DNA of 64,000 bases from Thermocoleostomius sinensis A174. Its GTDB lineage: Bacteria > Cyanobacteriota > Cyanobacteriia > Elainellales > Elainellaceae. The notes beneath the pieces are model-generated. The model made no database searches. It saw nothing but the letters and a program-made list of their open reading frames with translations, and was not told the origin of the DNA. Shown here piece by piece: positions 51,082 to 61,064 of this stretch; the stretch's first letter is position 1, and the number at the start of each line of letters is the position of its first letter. The translations under genes were made by a program, and so were the position numbers. The DNA is taken from contig NZ_CP113797.1 of NCBI RefSeq assembly GCF_026802175.1, positions 5,495,026 through 5,559,025 of the forward strand, written 5' to 3'.

Positions 51082-51210
51082 ATCCGTTGTTCATTTCCAT
51101 GATGTTTTGGTTGCCCAAGCTACAAGACTAACGAATCCTGATGCGCTCCTTTGCTGACGCACCGCAATTTTTTTGTAAATCTTTTTTGTCTATCTCTGAA
51201 CAACGGATAT
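51080..51210. repeat. 14-base inverted repeat at the cyclophilin promoter
   Basis: ATATCCGTTGTTCA at 51080-51093 and its exact complement TGAACAACGGATAT at 51197-51210 face each other across 103 bases. The first arm overlaps the cyclophilin start codon (51079-51081). Confidence 0.8.
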
Positions 51211-51322
51211 TAATGGTGTGTAAGCAGCAGTAGGCTGGGAGTGCGTTACTTCTAGCAAAGAAATGGGCAATCTAAGGCTGTGCCTCTTGCAAGTGCCCGT
51301 TCTAGCAACATTCCTAACCCCA

Positions 51323-52423
51323 ATGAATATTCTTCTGATTGGTTACTATGGCAAACGCAATATTGGGGATGACTTGTTTGTGCAGCAATTAACTCATCAT
51401 CTAGCGCAGCAAGAGAATGTCGAGTCCATCTTTGTGTTTTGTCAAGAAGCCTATTACCCACCAATCAGTTCTAAAGTTCACTATTTGCCATCAGAAACGC
51501 TATCAAAGTTTAAGAAAATTGAAATACTTCTTAAAACAGACTGCATTGCCTGGGGAGGTGGCACATTAAATATTTCTAGTAAGCCGACTAGTTTGCTGCG
51601 GCTGCAAACCTTGGCAACAATACTGCGGAAACAATTTTGTTTTCTGGGGATTGGGTTAGAAGGAACAGAGTCTGGTAGTACAGCGGTAGCTCGTTTGTTT
51701 GAGCGCTCGAGTTTGCTCTATTTGCGCGATCGTCACTCTTACAACGTTGCCACTCAGCAGTTATCGAGTGCCCATCAGATTTGCCTGGGAGGAGACCTAG
51801 CTTTTCTAGATGTGTCGTTGTATGAGAACTTTATTAAGTCTCCATTGGTCAAGAGCGATCGGCTTAAGCATGTTGCCTTTTGCGGCAAATTTTGGTGGGG
51901 CGAGGGACGGGCAGAATTCTATGCCAGATACTTGAATGCTTTGATTGACGCTTATCAAACCACCATTCATTTGCTGCCAGGACACATGGGTGCCGAGCGC
52001 AATGACAACCAATTTCACCAACTTTTGCAAAAGTATCTACCTATCAGCCATTGCCAAATTCACGAATGGCAGCAGCCAGCAGACTTTCTCACGATTCTTA
52101 GCCAGATGGATTGTTGCATCAGTAATCGGTTGCATTCCCTGGTTACTGCCGATCTGCTGGGGGTTCCCAATCTTGGCATTGGCAGTCATCACTCCAAAAT
52201 TGGTCATTATGTGATGAAAAGCGGCATGATACCTAGTTTGCGGATTGCCGACCTGATGGAACCGCTGTTGCTCGATCGCATTGAGGCCTTGGTCAATCAC
52301 TATCAGCGCCCAACCGCTTTTATTACTAACGAGTCGCAAACGGCTCGGCTTAATCTGCACAAGCTTTTTACCTATAGCCCTTCTAGAGGCACACCCAAAA
52401 ATCGAGCGAGTTCGGCTCCCTGA
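51323..52423 (+). CDS. Polysaccharide pyruvyl transferase family protein
   Basis: A 366-residue protein. The ATG at 51323 is preferred ([19 protein letters not shown]); the upstream frame to 51263 is unconserved. Family pattern: [11 protein letters not shown] at the N-terminus, [12 protein letters not shown] near 80, [33 protein letters not shown], and [23 protein letters not shown], the conserved RLHS block near 285. These enzymes add pyruvate ketals to polysaccharides (CsaB-like); the acceptor here is unknown. Its last 52 bases overlap the end of the convergent ycf4 gene. Confidence 0.87.
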   Translation: MNILLIGYYGKRNIGDDLFVQQLTHHLAQQENVESIFVFCQEAYYPPISSKVHYLPSETLSKFKKIEILLKTDCIAWGGGTLNISSKPTSLLRLQTLATILRKQFCFLGIGLEGTESGSTAVARLFERSSLLYLRDRHSYNVATQQLSSAHQICLGGDLAFLDVSLYENFIKSPLVKSDRLKHVAFCGKFWWGEGRAEFYARYLNALIDAYQTTIHLLPGHMGAERNDNQFHQLLQKYLPISHCQIHEWQQPADFLTILSQMDCCISNRLHSLVTADLLGVPNLGIGSHHSKIGHYVMKSGMIPSLRIADLMEPLLLDRIEALVNHYQRPTAFITNESQTARLNLHKLFTYSPSRGTPKNRASSAP

Positions 52424-52953
52424 TTTTCTAATTCAGACAGCGGCAAGGGTTGACCAACTCGCGTCAGGGGCAAATCGCCTTTGCCTTTAACGCGTAGATA
52501 CAAAGCTCGACGGGGATTCAATCCTTCTTTGATGTCTGCCTTGATTGCTTGAACATCGTCTAGTGGGTAAACCAACTCAATTCGGCGATTTTTGCCAGGA
52601 AATCCTTGACGAAAGATCGTGGCAGTTCCCTGTTCCTTATTGAATTCGTTATAGCCACCGCCCACATCCCATAGAATAATTAACCACAAATAAAGCGCCA
52701 GCAGTGTTCCTGCAATGCCATAGAACGTCATGGCAATGCCTTGTGGAATAAACACAAGCTGAACCGGATCTGAAAACGGCAGCAGATTAACTTTGAAATA
52801 GCTAGAAAGCCCAGACAGTAGAAAGCCGACTCCTCCAATGGTCGAGATTACAGCCCAGAAATAGTTGCTGAATCGCCGCGCTCCTAGAATCGATCGCCGT
52901 AGAATCAAATGATTCTCATGTTTAGAAGGATTGGATGTTGTGGGTGCTGCCAT
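52372..52953 (-). CDS. ycf4: Photosystem I assembly protein Ycf4
   Basis: A 193-residue thylakoid protein needed for photosystem I assembly. Two membrane helices lie at about 28-50 ([20 protein letters not shown]) and 68-92 ([19 protein letters not shown]). Blocks: [56 protein letters not shown] and [17 protein letters not shown]. Length normal. The 3' end overlaps the convergent pyruvyl-transferase gene by 52 bases; ycf4 diverges from psbD. Confidence 0.96.
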   Translation of the reverse strand: MAAPTTSNPSKHENHLILRRSILGARRFSNYFWAVISTIGGVGFLLSGLSSYFKVNLLPFSDPVQLVFIPQGIAMTFYGIAGTLLALYLWLIILWDVGGGYNEFNKEQGTATIFRQGFPGKNRRIELVYPLDDVQAIKADIKEGLNPRRALYLRVKGKGDLPLTRVGQPLPLSELENQGAELARFLGVPLEGL

Positions 52954-53371
52954 AGAGTTGCCTAAATTGAAGATTACTGAAGTGGAATGCTATGCAAACG
53001 TCAAAGAGCCTAACAAAGTTCATCGAGAGCTAACAACGACAGCGCCTTAGCGAAAAAAGCGCGATCCTAAATCTGCCAAGATCCTAAAACAATGTCATCT
53101 AAAATTGCTTTCTGAGAATGGGACGTATCAGATTGTAAAATTTCTCAGATATACCTATCATATAGAAACGTTAAATCCTCTCTCAGCAAGCTGGAGCAAC
53201 GGCCAGCTACACGCTTGAGTAGAGGAGATATGGAACCAACACCATAGTTTGATTCCATATTGACTAACGTAACATTCAACGATCGTTTCATCCTCTCAAC
53301 AGAATGTTCTTAGGCTCTGAGAGCAGGTGGTTGATTCAAGAGGATGTCATGTCATATTAAGAGGTTATGAA
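52954..53371. promoter_or_regulatory. ycf4/psbD divergent promoter region and psbD leader
   Basis: 418 bases between divergent genes. Two inverted repeats stand out. TCTGAGAA (53111-53118) pairs with TTCTCAGA (53142-53149). ATATGGAA (53228-53235) pairs with TTCCATAT (53253-53260). AT-rich -10-like elements (TATCAT, TATAGA) follow the first repeat near 53156-53166. If transcription starts there, the second repeat would be a hairpin in a psbD leader of roughly 200 bases; this is inference. Confidence 0.45.
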
Positions 53372-54430
53372 ATGACCATAGCAATGGGACGAGCGCAAGC
53401 AGAGCGAGGATGGTTCGACGTCCTCGACGACTGGCTCAAGCGCGACCGATTCGTCTTCGTCGGCTGGTCGGGACTTTTGCTGTTCCCGTGCGCCTACCTG
53501 GCTCTGGGCGGCTGGCTGACTGGCACCACCTTCGTCACCTCCTGGTACACCCACGGCATCGCCTCGAGCTACCTGGAGGGCTGCAACTTTCTGACCGTGG
53601 CAGTGTCAACGCCCCCCAACGCACTCGGACACTCCCTGCTGTTTCTGTGGGGACCTGAAGCCCAGTGGGACTTCACCCGCTGGTGCCAACTGGGCGGGTT
53701 GTGGACGTTTGTCGCCCTGCACGGTGCGTTCGGACTGATTGGCTTCATGCTGCGGCAGTTTGAGATCGCTCGCTTGGTGGGCATCCGCCCGTACAACGCC
53801 ATCGCCTTTTCGGCGCCGATTGCGGTGTTTGTCAGTGTGTTTCTGATGTACCCGCTGGGACAGTCGAGTTGGTTTTTTGCCCCCAGCTTTGGGGTAGCGG
53901 CGATATTCCGGTTTCTGCTGTTTTTCCAAGGGTTCCACAACTGGACGCTGAATCCGTTCCACATGATGGGAGTTGCCGGAGTGTTGGGCGGTGCGCTGTT
54001 GTGTGCGATTCATGGTGCGACCGTGGAGAACACGCTGTTTGAGGACGGCGAGGGTGCCAACACCTTCCGCGCCTTCGAGCCGACCCAAGCGGAAGAGACC
54101 TACTCGATGGTGACAGCGAACCGCTTCTGGTCACAGATATTCGGGATTGCCTTCTCGAACAAGCGGTGGTTGCACTTTTTCATGTTGTTCGTGCCGGTAA
54201 CGGGCTTGTGGATGAGTGCGGTCGGTGTGGTCGGACTTGGGTTGAACCTGCGGGCGTATGACTTTGTGTCGCAGGAGATTCGAGCGGCAGAAGACCCGGA
54301 GTTTGAGACGTTCTACACCAAGAACATCTTGTTGAACGAGGGCATCCGTGCTTGGATGGCTCCTCAAGACCAACCCCACGAAAACTTTGTATTCCCTGAA
54401 GAGGTATTGCCCCGTGGTAACGCTCTCTAA
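53372..54430 (+). CDS. psbD: Photosystem II D2 protein
   Basis: A 352-residue PSII reaction-centre subunit with five membrane helices that binds P680 chlorophylls, pheophytin and QA. ATG at 53372 gives [20 protein letters not shown], and AAGAGG at 53359-53364 precedes it. Diagnostic blocks: [83 protein letters not shown] and [10 protein letters not shown]. Codon use is strikingly C/G-ending, unlike psbC and most neighbours, until about 54350. It overlaps psbC by 17 bases. Confidence 0.97.
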   Translation: MTIAMGRAQAERGWFDVLDDWLKRDRFVFVGWSGLLLFPCAYLALGGWLTGTTFVTSWYTHGIASSYLEGCNFLTVAVSTPPNALGHSLLFLWGPEAQWDFTRWCQLGGLWTFVALHGAFGLIGFMLRQFEIARLVGIRPYNAIAFSAPIAVFVSVFLMYPLGQSSWFFAPSFGVAAIFRFLLFFQGFHNWTLNPFHMMGVAGVLGGALLCAIHGATVENTLFEDGEGANTFRAFEPTQAEETYSMVTANRFWSQIFGIAFSNKRWLHFFMLFVPVTGLWMSAVGVVGLGLNLRAYDFVSQEIRAAEDPEFETFYTKNILLNEGIRAWMAPQDQPHENFVFPEEVLPRGNAL

Positions 54431-55799
54431 TAGTCCAATCATGATGAGCAACCGCGACCAGGAATCATCTGGATTCGCTTGGTGGTCCGGTAATGCTCGC
54501 TTAATCAATCTATCTGGTAAGCTTTTGGGTGCCCATGTTGCCCACGCTGGTCTGATTGTTTTCTGGGCTGGAGCCATGACCTTGTTTGAGGTGGCTCACT
54601 TCATCCCTGAGAAGCCCATGTATGAGCAAGGATTGATCCTGCTGCCTCATCTGGCAACGCTAGGCTGGGGCGTCGGCCCTGGTGGTGAAGTAATTGATAC
54701 GTTCCCCTATTTTGTGGTGGGCGTACTTCACCTAATTTCTTCAGCCGTTCTCGGTTTTGGCGGTATTTATCACGCTATTCGTGGCCCTGAAACGTTAGAA
54801 GAGTATTCTGCGTTCTTTGGCTATGATTGGAAAGATAAAAATCAAATGACCAACATCATCGGATATCACCTGATCCTGTTGGGGGTAGGCGCATTCCTGT
54901 TGGTTTTCAAAGCCATGTTCTTTGGCGGTGTATATGACACTTGGGCGCCAGGTGGTGGGGACGTGCGAGTAATTACGAATCCCACGCTGAACCCTGTGAC
55001 TATCTTCGGTTATCTGCTGAAAGCACCGTTTGGTGGCGAGGGTTGGATCATCAGTGTCAACAATATGGAAGACATCATTGGTGGTCACATCTGGGTTGGC
55101 TTCATTTGTATTGCTGGTGGTGTTTGGCATATTCTGACAAAACCCTTTGGTTGGGTACGTCGTGCCTTTATCTGGTCGGGTGAAGCGTACCTCTCCTACA
55201 GCTTGGGTGCATTGTCGCTGATGGGATTCATTGCTTCCACCATGGTATGGTATAACAACACTGCTTATCCCAGCGAGTTCTATGGACCGACAGCGGCTGA
55301 AGCGTCTCAAGCGCAAGCACTAACCTTCTTGATTCGTGACCAGCGCTTAGGTGCAAATGTTGGCTCGGCCCAAGGTCCAACAGGTCTGGGTAAATATTTG
55401 ATGCGCTCTCCGACGGGTGAAATCATCTTCGGTGGTGAAACCATGCGCTTCTGGGACTTCCAAGGGCCCTGGTTAGAGCCATTGCGCGGGCCAAATGGCT
55501 TAGATCTAGACAAGATTAAGAATGACATTCAACCGTGGCAAGCTCGTCGTGCGGCTGAGTATATGACTCATGCACCTTTGGGTTCGTTGAACTCGGTAGG
55601 TGGTGTGGCTACTGAGATTAACTCAGTGAACTTTGTCTCTCCTCGCGCTTGGTTGGCGACTTCCCACTTTGTTCTTGCCTTTTTCTTTCTGGTTGGTCAT
55701 TTATGGCATGCAGGTCGTGCCCGGGCAGCGGCGGCTGGTTTTGAGAAAGGGATCGATCGCGAGAATGAACCAGTATTGTCCATGCCAGATATCGACTAA
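54414..55799 (+). CDS. psbC: Photosystem II CP43 antenna protein
   Basis: A 461-residue chlorophyll-binding inner antenna of PSII. The start is GTG at 54414 inside psbD (17-base overlap), with GAAGAGGT at 54398-54405; this is the usual cyanobacterial arrangement of translational coupling. Blocks: [77 protein letters not shown] (extrinsic-loop region) and [20 protein letters not shown]-like ([20 protein letters not shown]). The Mn-cluster ligand Glu lies in the GGETMRFWD block. Followed by a strong terminator. Confidence 0.97.
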   Translation: MVTLSNSPIMMSNRDQESSGFAWWSGNARLINLSGKLLGAHVAHAGLIVFWAGAMTLFEVAHFIPEKPMYEQGLILLPHLATLGWGVGPGGEVIDTFPYFVVGVLHLISSAVLGFGGIYHAIRGPETLEEYSAFFGYDWKDKNQMTNIIGYHLILLGVGAFLLVFKAMFFGGVYDTWAPGGGDVRVITNPTLNPVTIFGYLLKAPFGGEGWIISVNNMEDIIGGHIWVGFICIAGGVWHILTKPFGWVRRAFIWSGEAYLSYSLGALSLMGFIASTMVWYNNTAYPSEFYGPTAAEASQAQALTFLIRDQRLGANVGSAQGPTGLGKYLMRSPTGEIIFGGETMRFWDFQGPWLEPLRGPNGLDLDKIKNDIQPWQARRAAEYMTHAPLGSLNSVGGVATEINSVNFVSPRAWLATSHFVLAFFFLVGHLWHAGRARAAAAGFEKGIDRENEPVLSMPDID

Positions 55800-55847
55800 G
55801 CTTGATCAAACCAATTCAGTCATGATTTAGTCAAACGCTTTTAATTC

Positions 55848-55876
55848 AAAGGCTCCTGTCCACCAGGAGCCTTTTT
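55848..55876 (+). terminator. Intrinsic terminator of psbDC
   Basis: GGCTCCTG (55851-55858) and CAGGAGCC (55864-55871) with a 5-base loop, extended by AAA/TTT pairing to 11 bp and followed by five T. A textbook Rho-independent terminator 49 bases after the psbC stop. Confidence 0.9.
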
Positions 55877-55927
55877 GTTTAGCTAAGGGATTTTGTGATT
55901 TATTTGTGACTTATACCTACGCTTGAC

Positions 55928-56533
55928 TTACTCGCGAACACGGTAGCTGTTGACGATCGCTTGAGCATCAGTCAAATAATCGAGATAAGGTTTGTTGATA
56001 CCAGAGAGCGTCAGGATATAAATTGTATCACCCCGTTGTTCAATAAAGCTTTCAGCATCTAGCACATTACCCTGCGGATCTTTACCTACCCAATCAATCC
56101 GCAAACTGCCATCAGGTTGGGTTTCCGTTTTCTGCCATTCTACTTCCGTCAATTTTAAGTTGGTTCGATAGGCTTCTTTAAGGAACGATTCAAGCTGGTC
56201 GCTGGTATATTTGCCACCTTGAGCCGAGCCAAACACAACTTCTCCGCGAAAGGCTTCATCTTCCGATCGAAAAATAACACCCTTATCAGATTGCTCGAAT
56301 TGATACCCCTGAGGAAACGAGATGGTAAAAGAACCTTGCGGTTCTTCGTAGGTTTGCGTCAATTCAGTTGACGGTGGAGGAGACGCAGAGGCTTTCACCG
56401 TGGGGGGGGCAGCATTGGGAGGGGTTACAGTCGCTGGAGGCTGAATCGTATTGGTCAAGTTTGTTTTGCTACAGGCAGCCAGAATCAAACTCGATAGGAG
56501 CAAAAGAGAAATGAGACGCACGGCGTGATTCAT
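55928..56533 (-). CDS. Hypothetical lipoprotein, PsbP/DcrB-like fold
   Basis: About 201 residues. The start at 56533 (MNHAVRLISLLLLSSLILAAC) gives a lipoprotein signal with lipobox LAAC; ATG at 56539 is equally possible and the frame extends to 56575. A Pro/Thr linker (TIQPPATVTPPNAAPP) leads to a domain from about 65 (YEEPQGSFTISFPQGYQFEQ). It closes with YLTDAQAIVNSYRV, a pattern like that of small PsbP- or DcrB-like domains; this is inference from shape only. It would be membrane-anchored on the lumen or periplasm side. It converges with psbDC. Confidence 0.72.
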   Translation of the reverse strand: MNHAVRLISLLLLSSLILAACSKTNLTNTIQPPATVTPPNAAPPTVKASASPPPSTELTQTYEEPQGSFTISFPQGYQFEQSDKGVIFRSEDEAFRGEVVFGSAQGGKYTSDQLESFLKEAYRTNLKLTEVEWQKTETQPDGSLRIDWVGKDPQGNVLDAESFIEQRGDTIYILTLSGINKPYLDYLTDAQAIVNSYRVRE

Positions 56534-56849
56534 GGGCATGGTTAGTCGTTCAAAACAAGTTGGTGAAGCATTCAAGTTCCGCAGATTAAGAGAGATTCTG
56601 CTGCACAGTAACTTGATCTAGGCTTTGAGAACAGAACCATTGGTCGGTTAGTCGAACCCTCACCGTTTTCTGTTGTAACGTATCTCAAAGTTAAAGTAGT
56701 GGCTGTGATCTTTAAAGGAATTAAAAGCAACCAAGTAGCAGCTTATTCATTTAGATTCGCTATAGATACGAATCGTTCCCGTTCTGGTAGTCATTGCATG
56801 AACTAGCACTCAGTCAGGGAGAGACAAGTGTCCTCTTATGGATTATGGC

Positions 56850-58361
56850 TCATGAATCATGGGTGATTTCGGGCTTCAGCAGCGGAAAAGCGATCGCATC
56901 TCGAATACTGGCACAATCGCACAGCAGCATTACCAAGCGATCGATTCCCATCCCCATCCCTACCGTAGGCGGTAGCCCATATTCCAAAGCCGTCAGAAAA
57001 TCTTCATCAACACCTGGTGCTTCCAAATCACCCGCCGCTTTACGAGCCGCCTGTGCCTCAAATCGCTCGCGTTGATCAATCGGATCGGTCAACTCTGAAA
57101 AGCCATTAGCGGTTTCCCGTCCTACGATAAATAGCTCGAATCGCTCCACCAGACCGGGCTTACTGCGATGGGGCTTAGAAAGGGGTGAGATTTCGATCGG
57201 GTAGTCCATCACAAAAGTGGGCTGGATCAAGGTCTGTTCCACCGTTTGCTCAAAGGCTTCATTCAAAAGCTTACCGATCGATTCACAACTTTTTACCTCG
57301 GTAATTCCCGCTGCCGCCGCCGCCTGCTGCGCCTCCTCTAGGGTTTTGAACTGAGTAAAATCTAACCCAGTGCGTTCCAGCACTAACTCATGCATTGTCA
57401 CCCGTCGCCATGGGGGAGTGAGATCAATCTCCTGTCCTTGGTAACTAATTTGCAGCGTTCCCAGCACTTCTTGAGCCGGGGTGACAATCAGCGCCTCGGT
57501 TAACTCCATCATGTCATGGTAATCGCCGTAGGCTTGATAAACCTCGATCGAGGTGAATTCCGGATTGTGCCGCGTAGAGATGCCTTCATTGCGGAAAATC
57601 CGTCCCATTTCATACACTCGCTCAAACCCACCGACTACCAAACGCTTTAGATGAAGTTCAGTAGCAATACGCAGATACAGATTCATCTCCAAGGCATTGT
57701 GATAGGTAATGAACGGACGGGCCTCTGCACCGCCTGCTTCTGCTTGTAGTACCGGAGTTTCAATTTCAATAAAGCCACGCTGATCCAAATAGCGACGGAT
57801 GGCTGCCATAATCAACGCCCGTCGCCGAAAGGTTTCACGAACTTCAGGATTAACAATCAAATCCACGTAGCGCTGACGATAACGCTTCTCCACATCAGTC
57901 AGCCCGTGCCACTTATCCGGCAACGGCAACAATGATTTAGTGAGGACGGCATACGATCGCACATTCACAGACAGTTCACCCTTTTCCGTACGGCGAATCG
58001 AGCCTTTAGCTCCCAAAATATCCCCCACATCCGTCAATTGCTTCAGATGCTCAAACGCTTCCGCATCGACATCCGCCATCCCCGCTTGCACGGTCTTTTT
58101 GTCGAGATAAAGCTGAATCGCCCCCGTTTCGTCTTGTAGCGTGAAGAACGCCAGCTTACCGAACACCCGCCGCGCCATAATGCGCCCAGCGATCGATACC
58201 TCGATCTCGACCTCTTCACCGTTGGGCAAGTCTGCATATTTGGCTTGGAGATCAGCTGCATGGTGTGTCACATCCCAGCGATAGGCATAAGGGTTGAAAC
58301 CAAGCTGTCGCAGTTGATTGGCTTTTTCAAGTCGCGTAGCACGGAGATCGTCAGAGGACAT
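56850..58361 (-). CDS. lysS: Lysyl-tRNA synthetase, class II
   Basis: A 503-residue enzyme that charges tRNA-Lys. The OB-fold anticodon domain is at about 50-150 ([31 protein letters not shown]). Class II motifs: motif 1 region [20 protein letters not shown], motif 2 [20 protein letters not shown], and motif 3 [18 protein letters not shown]. The conserved insertion [18 protein letters not shown] is present. Full length. ATG at 58361 is used. Confidence 0.97.
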   Translation of the reverse strand: MSSDDLRATRLEKANQLRQLGFNPYAYRWDVTHHAADLQAKYADLPNGEEVEIEVSIAGRIMARRVFGKLAFFTLQDETGAIQLYLDKKTVQAGMADVDAEAFEHLKQLTDVGDILGAKGSIRRTEKGELSVNVRSYAVLTKSLLPLPDKWHGLTDVEKRYRQRYVDLIVNPEVRETFRRRALIMAAIRRYLDQRGFIEIETPVLQAEAGGAEARPFITYHNALEMNLYLRIATELHLKRLVVGGFERVYEMGRIFRNEGISTRHNPEFTSIEVYQAYGDYHDMMELTEALIVTPAQEVLGTLQISYQGQEIDLTPPWRRVTMHELVLERTGLDFTQFKTLEEAQQAAAAAGITEVKSCESIGKLLNEAFEQTVEQTLIQPTFVMDYPIEISPLSKPHRSKPGLVERFELFIVGRETANGFSELTDPIDQRERFEAQAARKAAGDLEAPGVDEDFLTALEYGLPPTVGMGMGIDRLVMLLCDCASIRDAIAFPLLKPEITHDS

Positions 58362-58492
58362 GAGTGGAAAGGATAACGTCTAAAAGATTGAAAGATAAAG
58401 GATAAACCATGGAATCAGAACCTAGAGATCCGCAACCGAAGAATAGAGGGTCAACAATCTTCAGTCGTTAGCCTTGCTCTATTAGCCTTGCT

Positions 58493-59311
58493 CTAGTCTT
58501 GCTGATGGGCAAACTGGTACGCACCAATCGCTGATAAAACAACCGCGATGATCAACAAAATCGGGATGCTATACCAGGGAAATTCAGAAAGGGATTGAAA
58601 CACGATCGCCCGTAAGCCAATGCTAGTATAGGTCAACGGCAGCAAATAGACGATCGCTTTGAGAGCGATGGGCAAGGTGGCTGGATCAAAAAACGTAGCG
58701 CCTAGGAAGGACATAGGCACAATTAAAAAGTTGTTGAGCAACCCTACCCCTTCTAAAGATTTGACATTTAACCCAACAATCACACCTAACCCTGAGAAGA
58801 CGGCACAGTTAAGCACCAGCAGCAGCAGAAACAGAGGATGCAGAAACGCAAAATTGCGCGTGAACAGCACCGCGATCAATAACACTGACCCAGAGGTCAT
58901 TAACCCCCGCACTACGCCCGCCAACATTTTGCCGAGAAACAGGGAAAGGGGATGAACGGGCAGCAGCAAGATTTCTTCAAACGTTTTGGAATAAAGCCGC
59001 TCGCCGCAAATGGAAAAAGTGGTACCGCCAAAACCAATGGTCATGGATGACAGTGCTACCATCCCTGGCAGGATAAATTCGAGGTAACTATTGCCGATCG
59101 GCGGTTGAATTTGCATAGCACTGCCCAGTCCTAACCCAAATCCCAGGATATAAATCAAGGGCGAAACCAACCCCGAGGCCACCACTTGGGGAAGGCGAAC
59201 GCGCAAATCTAACCAATCTCCCCAAAAAACGGTCAAGCTATCTGCGAAAATACCGCGCAACAGAGCGCCTCTATACGACTGCCCTACCTGAAGTGAAGAC
59301 TGAGAAGCCAC
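58493..59311 (-). CDS. ABC-2 type transporter permease
   Basis: A 272-residue integral membrane permease with six hydrophobic helices and the ABC-2 signature in the middle: GNSYLEFILPGMVALSSMTIG, FEEILLLPVHPLSLFLGKML and FLIVPMSFLGATFFDPATLP, ending YQFAHQQD. It would pair with an ATPase to export a drug, lipid or polysaccharide. No ABC ATPase gene is in the window, so the partner is encoded elsewhere. ATG at 59311. Confidence 0.9.
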   Translation of the reverse strand: MASQSSLQVGQSYRGALLRGIFADSLTVFWGDWLDLRVRLPQVVASGLVSPLIYILGFGLGLGSAMQIQPPIGNSYLEFILPGMVALSSMTIGFGGTTFSICGERLYSKTFEEILLLPVHPLSLFLGKMLAGVVRGLMTSGSVLLIAVLFTRNFAFLHPLFLLLLVLNCAVFSGLGVIVGLNVKSLEGVGLLNNFLIVPMSFLGATFFDPATLPIALKAIVYLLPLTYTSIGLRAIVFQSLSEFPWYSIPILLIIAVVLSAIGAYQFAHQQD

Positions 59312-59460
59312 AGGACACCATCTAAATCATTAAGAAATTTTTCCTTTTCCCTATTGTGGCACTTCTCAGGCCAGTTCAAAAGCCTAAAGGTCAAAGTCTC
59401 CACAATATCCCCCAAACCCATTACCGGATTAAGTTCTTTGTAGCCTTTAACTTTGAGCCT

Positions 59461-60558
59461 TTAGCGCTTTAAGTACCCTTCTATCAGCAAATCCATACCG
59501 ATCGATTGCCATGTCACCCGGTCTAGCGTCAAGGCATTCGTCATTTCAGTGAGTCCTAAATCACCAATTGGGGAAGGAGCAGTTACGCCTCCAATAATTT
59601 TGGGTGCTACAAACGCCAGAATTTTCTGAACAGCGTTCTCTAGAATGGCCTGGGCTGCCAATGTTCCACCGCATTCCCACAGCACCGACATCAAGCCCCG
59701 ATCGTATAAATCGCTCATAACAGCGGCAGGCGTTAGAGTGGACAACTCAATGACTTCGACGCCTTGTTTTTGCAAGTGGTGTTGCATCGTTGGGTTCACC
59801 AAAGGTTGGGTAAAAACCACGGTGGCAACCTCCTGAGTCTGCCAAAGCTGGGCCTCGAGCGGTAAATTTAAGGTGCGACTCATCACAACTCGTAGTGGGT
59901 CATGTCCCAATCCGTGGCTTGTCAGCAGAGGGTCATCGCGTCGGACGGTATTGCCGCCAACAATAACCGCATCACAACTCGATCGCAGTTGATGCACCAG
60001 CGATCGGGCAGGCGGACTTGTCACCCAAGCGCTGTGCCCGGTGGTTGCCGCAATTTTGCCATCTAAGGTCATCGCATATTTAAAAATGCCAAACGGACGC
60101 TGATGCAGAATTCGGTGGACAAACGCTTCATTAAGAAGCTGGCAGTCAGCTTCTTCAACCCCGACGATTACCTCAACTCCTGCGGCTTGCAGGCGGGCAA
60201 TGCCGCTTCCTGCTACCTTAGGGTTGGGATCGACCATACCCACTACAACCTTGGAGACTCCAGCGGCGATTAGGGCATCTGCACAAGGAGGAGTGCGCCC
60301 ATAATGGCTGCATGGTTCTAAATTGACGTACATTGTGGCTCCTTGCGCTCGATCGCCTGCTGCACGAAGGGCGAACACCTCGGCGTGGGGTTGTCCAGCT
60401 TGAGGGTGAAACCCCTCGCCCACAATCTCTCCGGCTTGCACAACGACGGCTCCGACTAATGGATTGGGTGCCGTTTTTCCCAGTGCTTGGCGCGCCAAGG
60501 TCAAGCAGCGCTGCATCATTTGTCGATCGAAGGAAGTCACAAGATTAGGCTGTGTCAT
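59461..60558 (-). CDS. ribD: Riboflavin biosynthesis bifunctional deaminase/reductase
   Basis: A 365-residue two-domain enzyme for steps 2 and 3 of riboflavin synthesis. The N-terminal zinc deaminase has HAEVFALRAAGDRAQGATMY and the PCSHYGRTPPC zinc site (near 77-95), preceded by TAPNPLVGAVVV. The C-terminal reductase has FGIFKYAMTLDGKIAAT, VIVGGNTVRRDDPLLTSHGL and LMSVLWECGGTLAAQAI. ATG at 60558 (MTQPNLVTSFDRQMMQRCL) is preferred; the open frame to 60618 is unconserved. No FMN riboswitch seen upstream. Confidence 0.95.
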   Translation of the reverse strand: MTQPNLVTSFDRQMMQRCLTLARQALGKTAPNPLVGAVVVQAGEIVGEGFHPQAGQPHAEVFALRAAGDRAQGATMYVNLEPCSHYGRTPPCADALIAAGVSKVVVGMVDPNPKVAGSGIARLQAAGVEVIVGVEEADCQLLNEAFVHRILHQRPFGIFKYAMTLDGKIAATTGHSAWVTSPPARSLVHQLRSSCDAVIVGGNTVRRDDPLLTSHGLGHDPLRVVMSRTLNLPLEAQLWQTQEVATVVFTQPLVNPTMQHHLQKQGVEVIELSTLTPAAVMSDLYDRGLMSVLWECGGTLAAQAILENAVQKILAFVAPKIIGGVTAPSPIGDLGLTEMTNALTLDRVTWQSIGMDLLIEGYLKR

Positions 60559-61064
60559 AGCGTAGGAAACTGAAATGAAACTCTTGGACAGCGAGTATTC
60601 AATTAGACAGAACTTCATTATCCTTGCAGCAAAACTTTATGCTTTTTGAGAAAACTTTGTTGCACCATGCAATTTGGCGGGTATCTTAAGGAAGCTTCTT
60701 TCGGAAGGATGAAGAACAAAGGGAGAGGATCGAGGATAAAGAATGAAGAATCAATTCAAAATGTTTGAGAATCTAGAGAAAATCAGTTGGAAAATCCCAC
60801 CTCCTTTCCCTCTTCTCTACACTTAGGTGCCCAACTTGAATCGCCTTGTGTGAGGCATTAGCTGTTTACAAAAACTGGTTTCAGAATTTGATATGGCGAT
60901 CGTCCAGCCATTCGTTAGAATTTAACCCAAATGCCGACATCTTACTTATCACACCTGTATCACACCTTTAAATTTCTAACCAATGTGTTGGCTCACACTC
61001 ACTTCTTCAGATCTGCTGTTATCCTTGCTTGCTAATTCAACCTAATGTTCTGCCAACTGCCCTA
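60559..61064. other. Divergent intergenic region, ribD / SpoIIE-type gene
   Basis: 506 bases without a gene. A purine-rich tract (about 60705-60760, GAAGAACAAAGGGAGAGG type) is the only notable composition. No hairpin, FMN riboswitch-like box or repeat was found. Confidence 0.4.

Noticed and set aside
53569-54134. Several overlapping minus-strand frames in psbD
   Set aside because: High G/C at third positions removes stops on the other strand; they lack protein-like motifs.
53372-54430. Idea that psbD is phage-derived or a far-red paralogue
   Set aside because: It is paired with psbC in the normal order with the normal overlap, and the key D2 blocks are standard. Composition alone is not enough.
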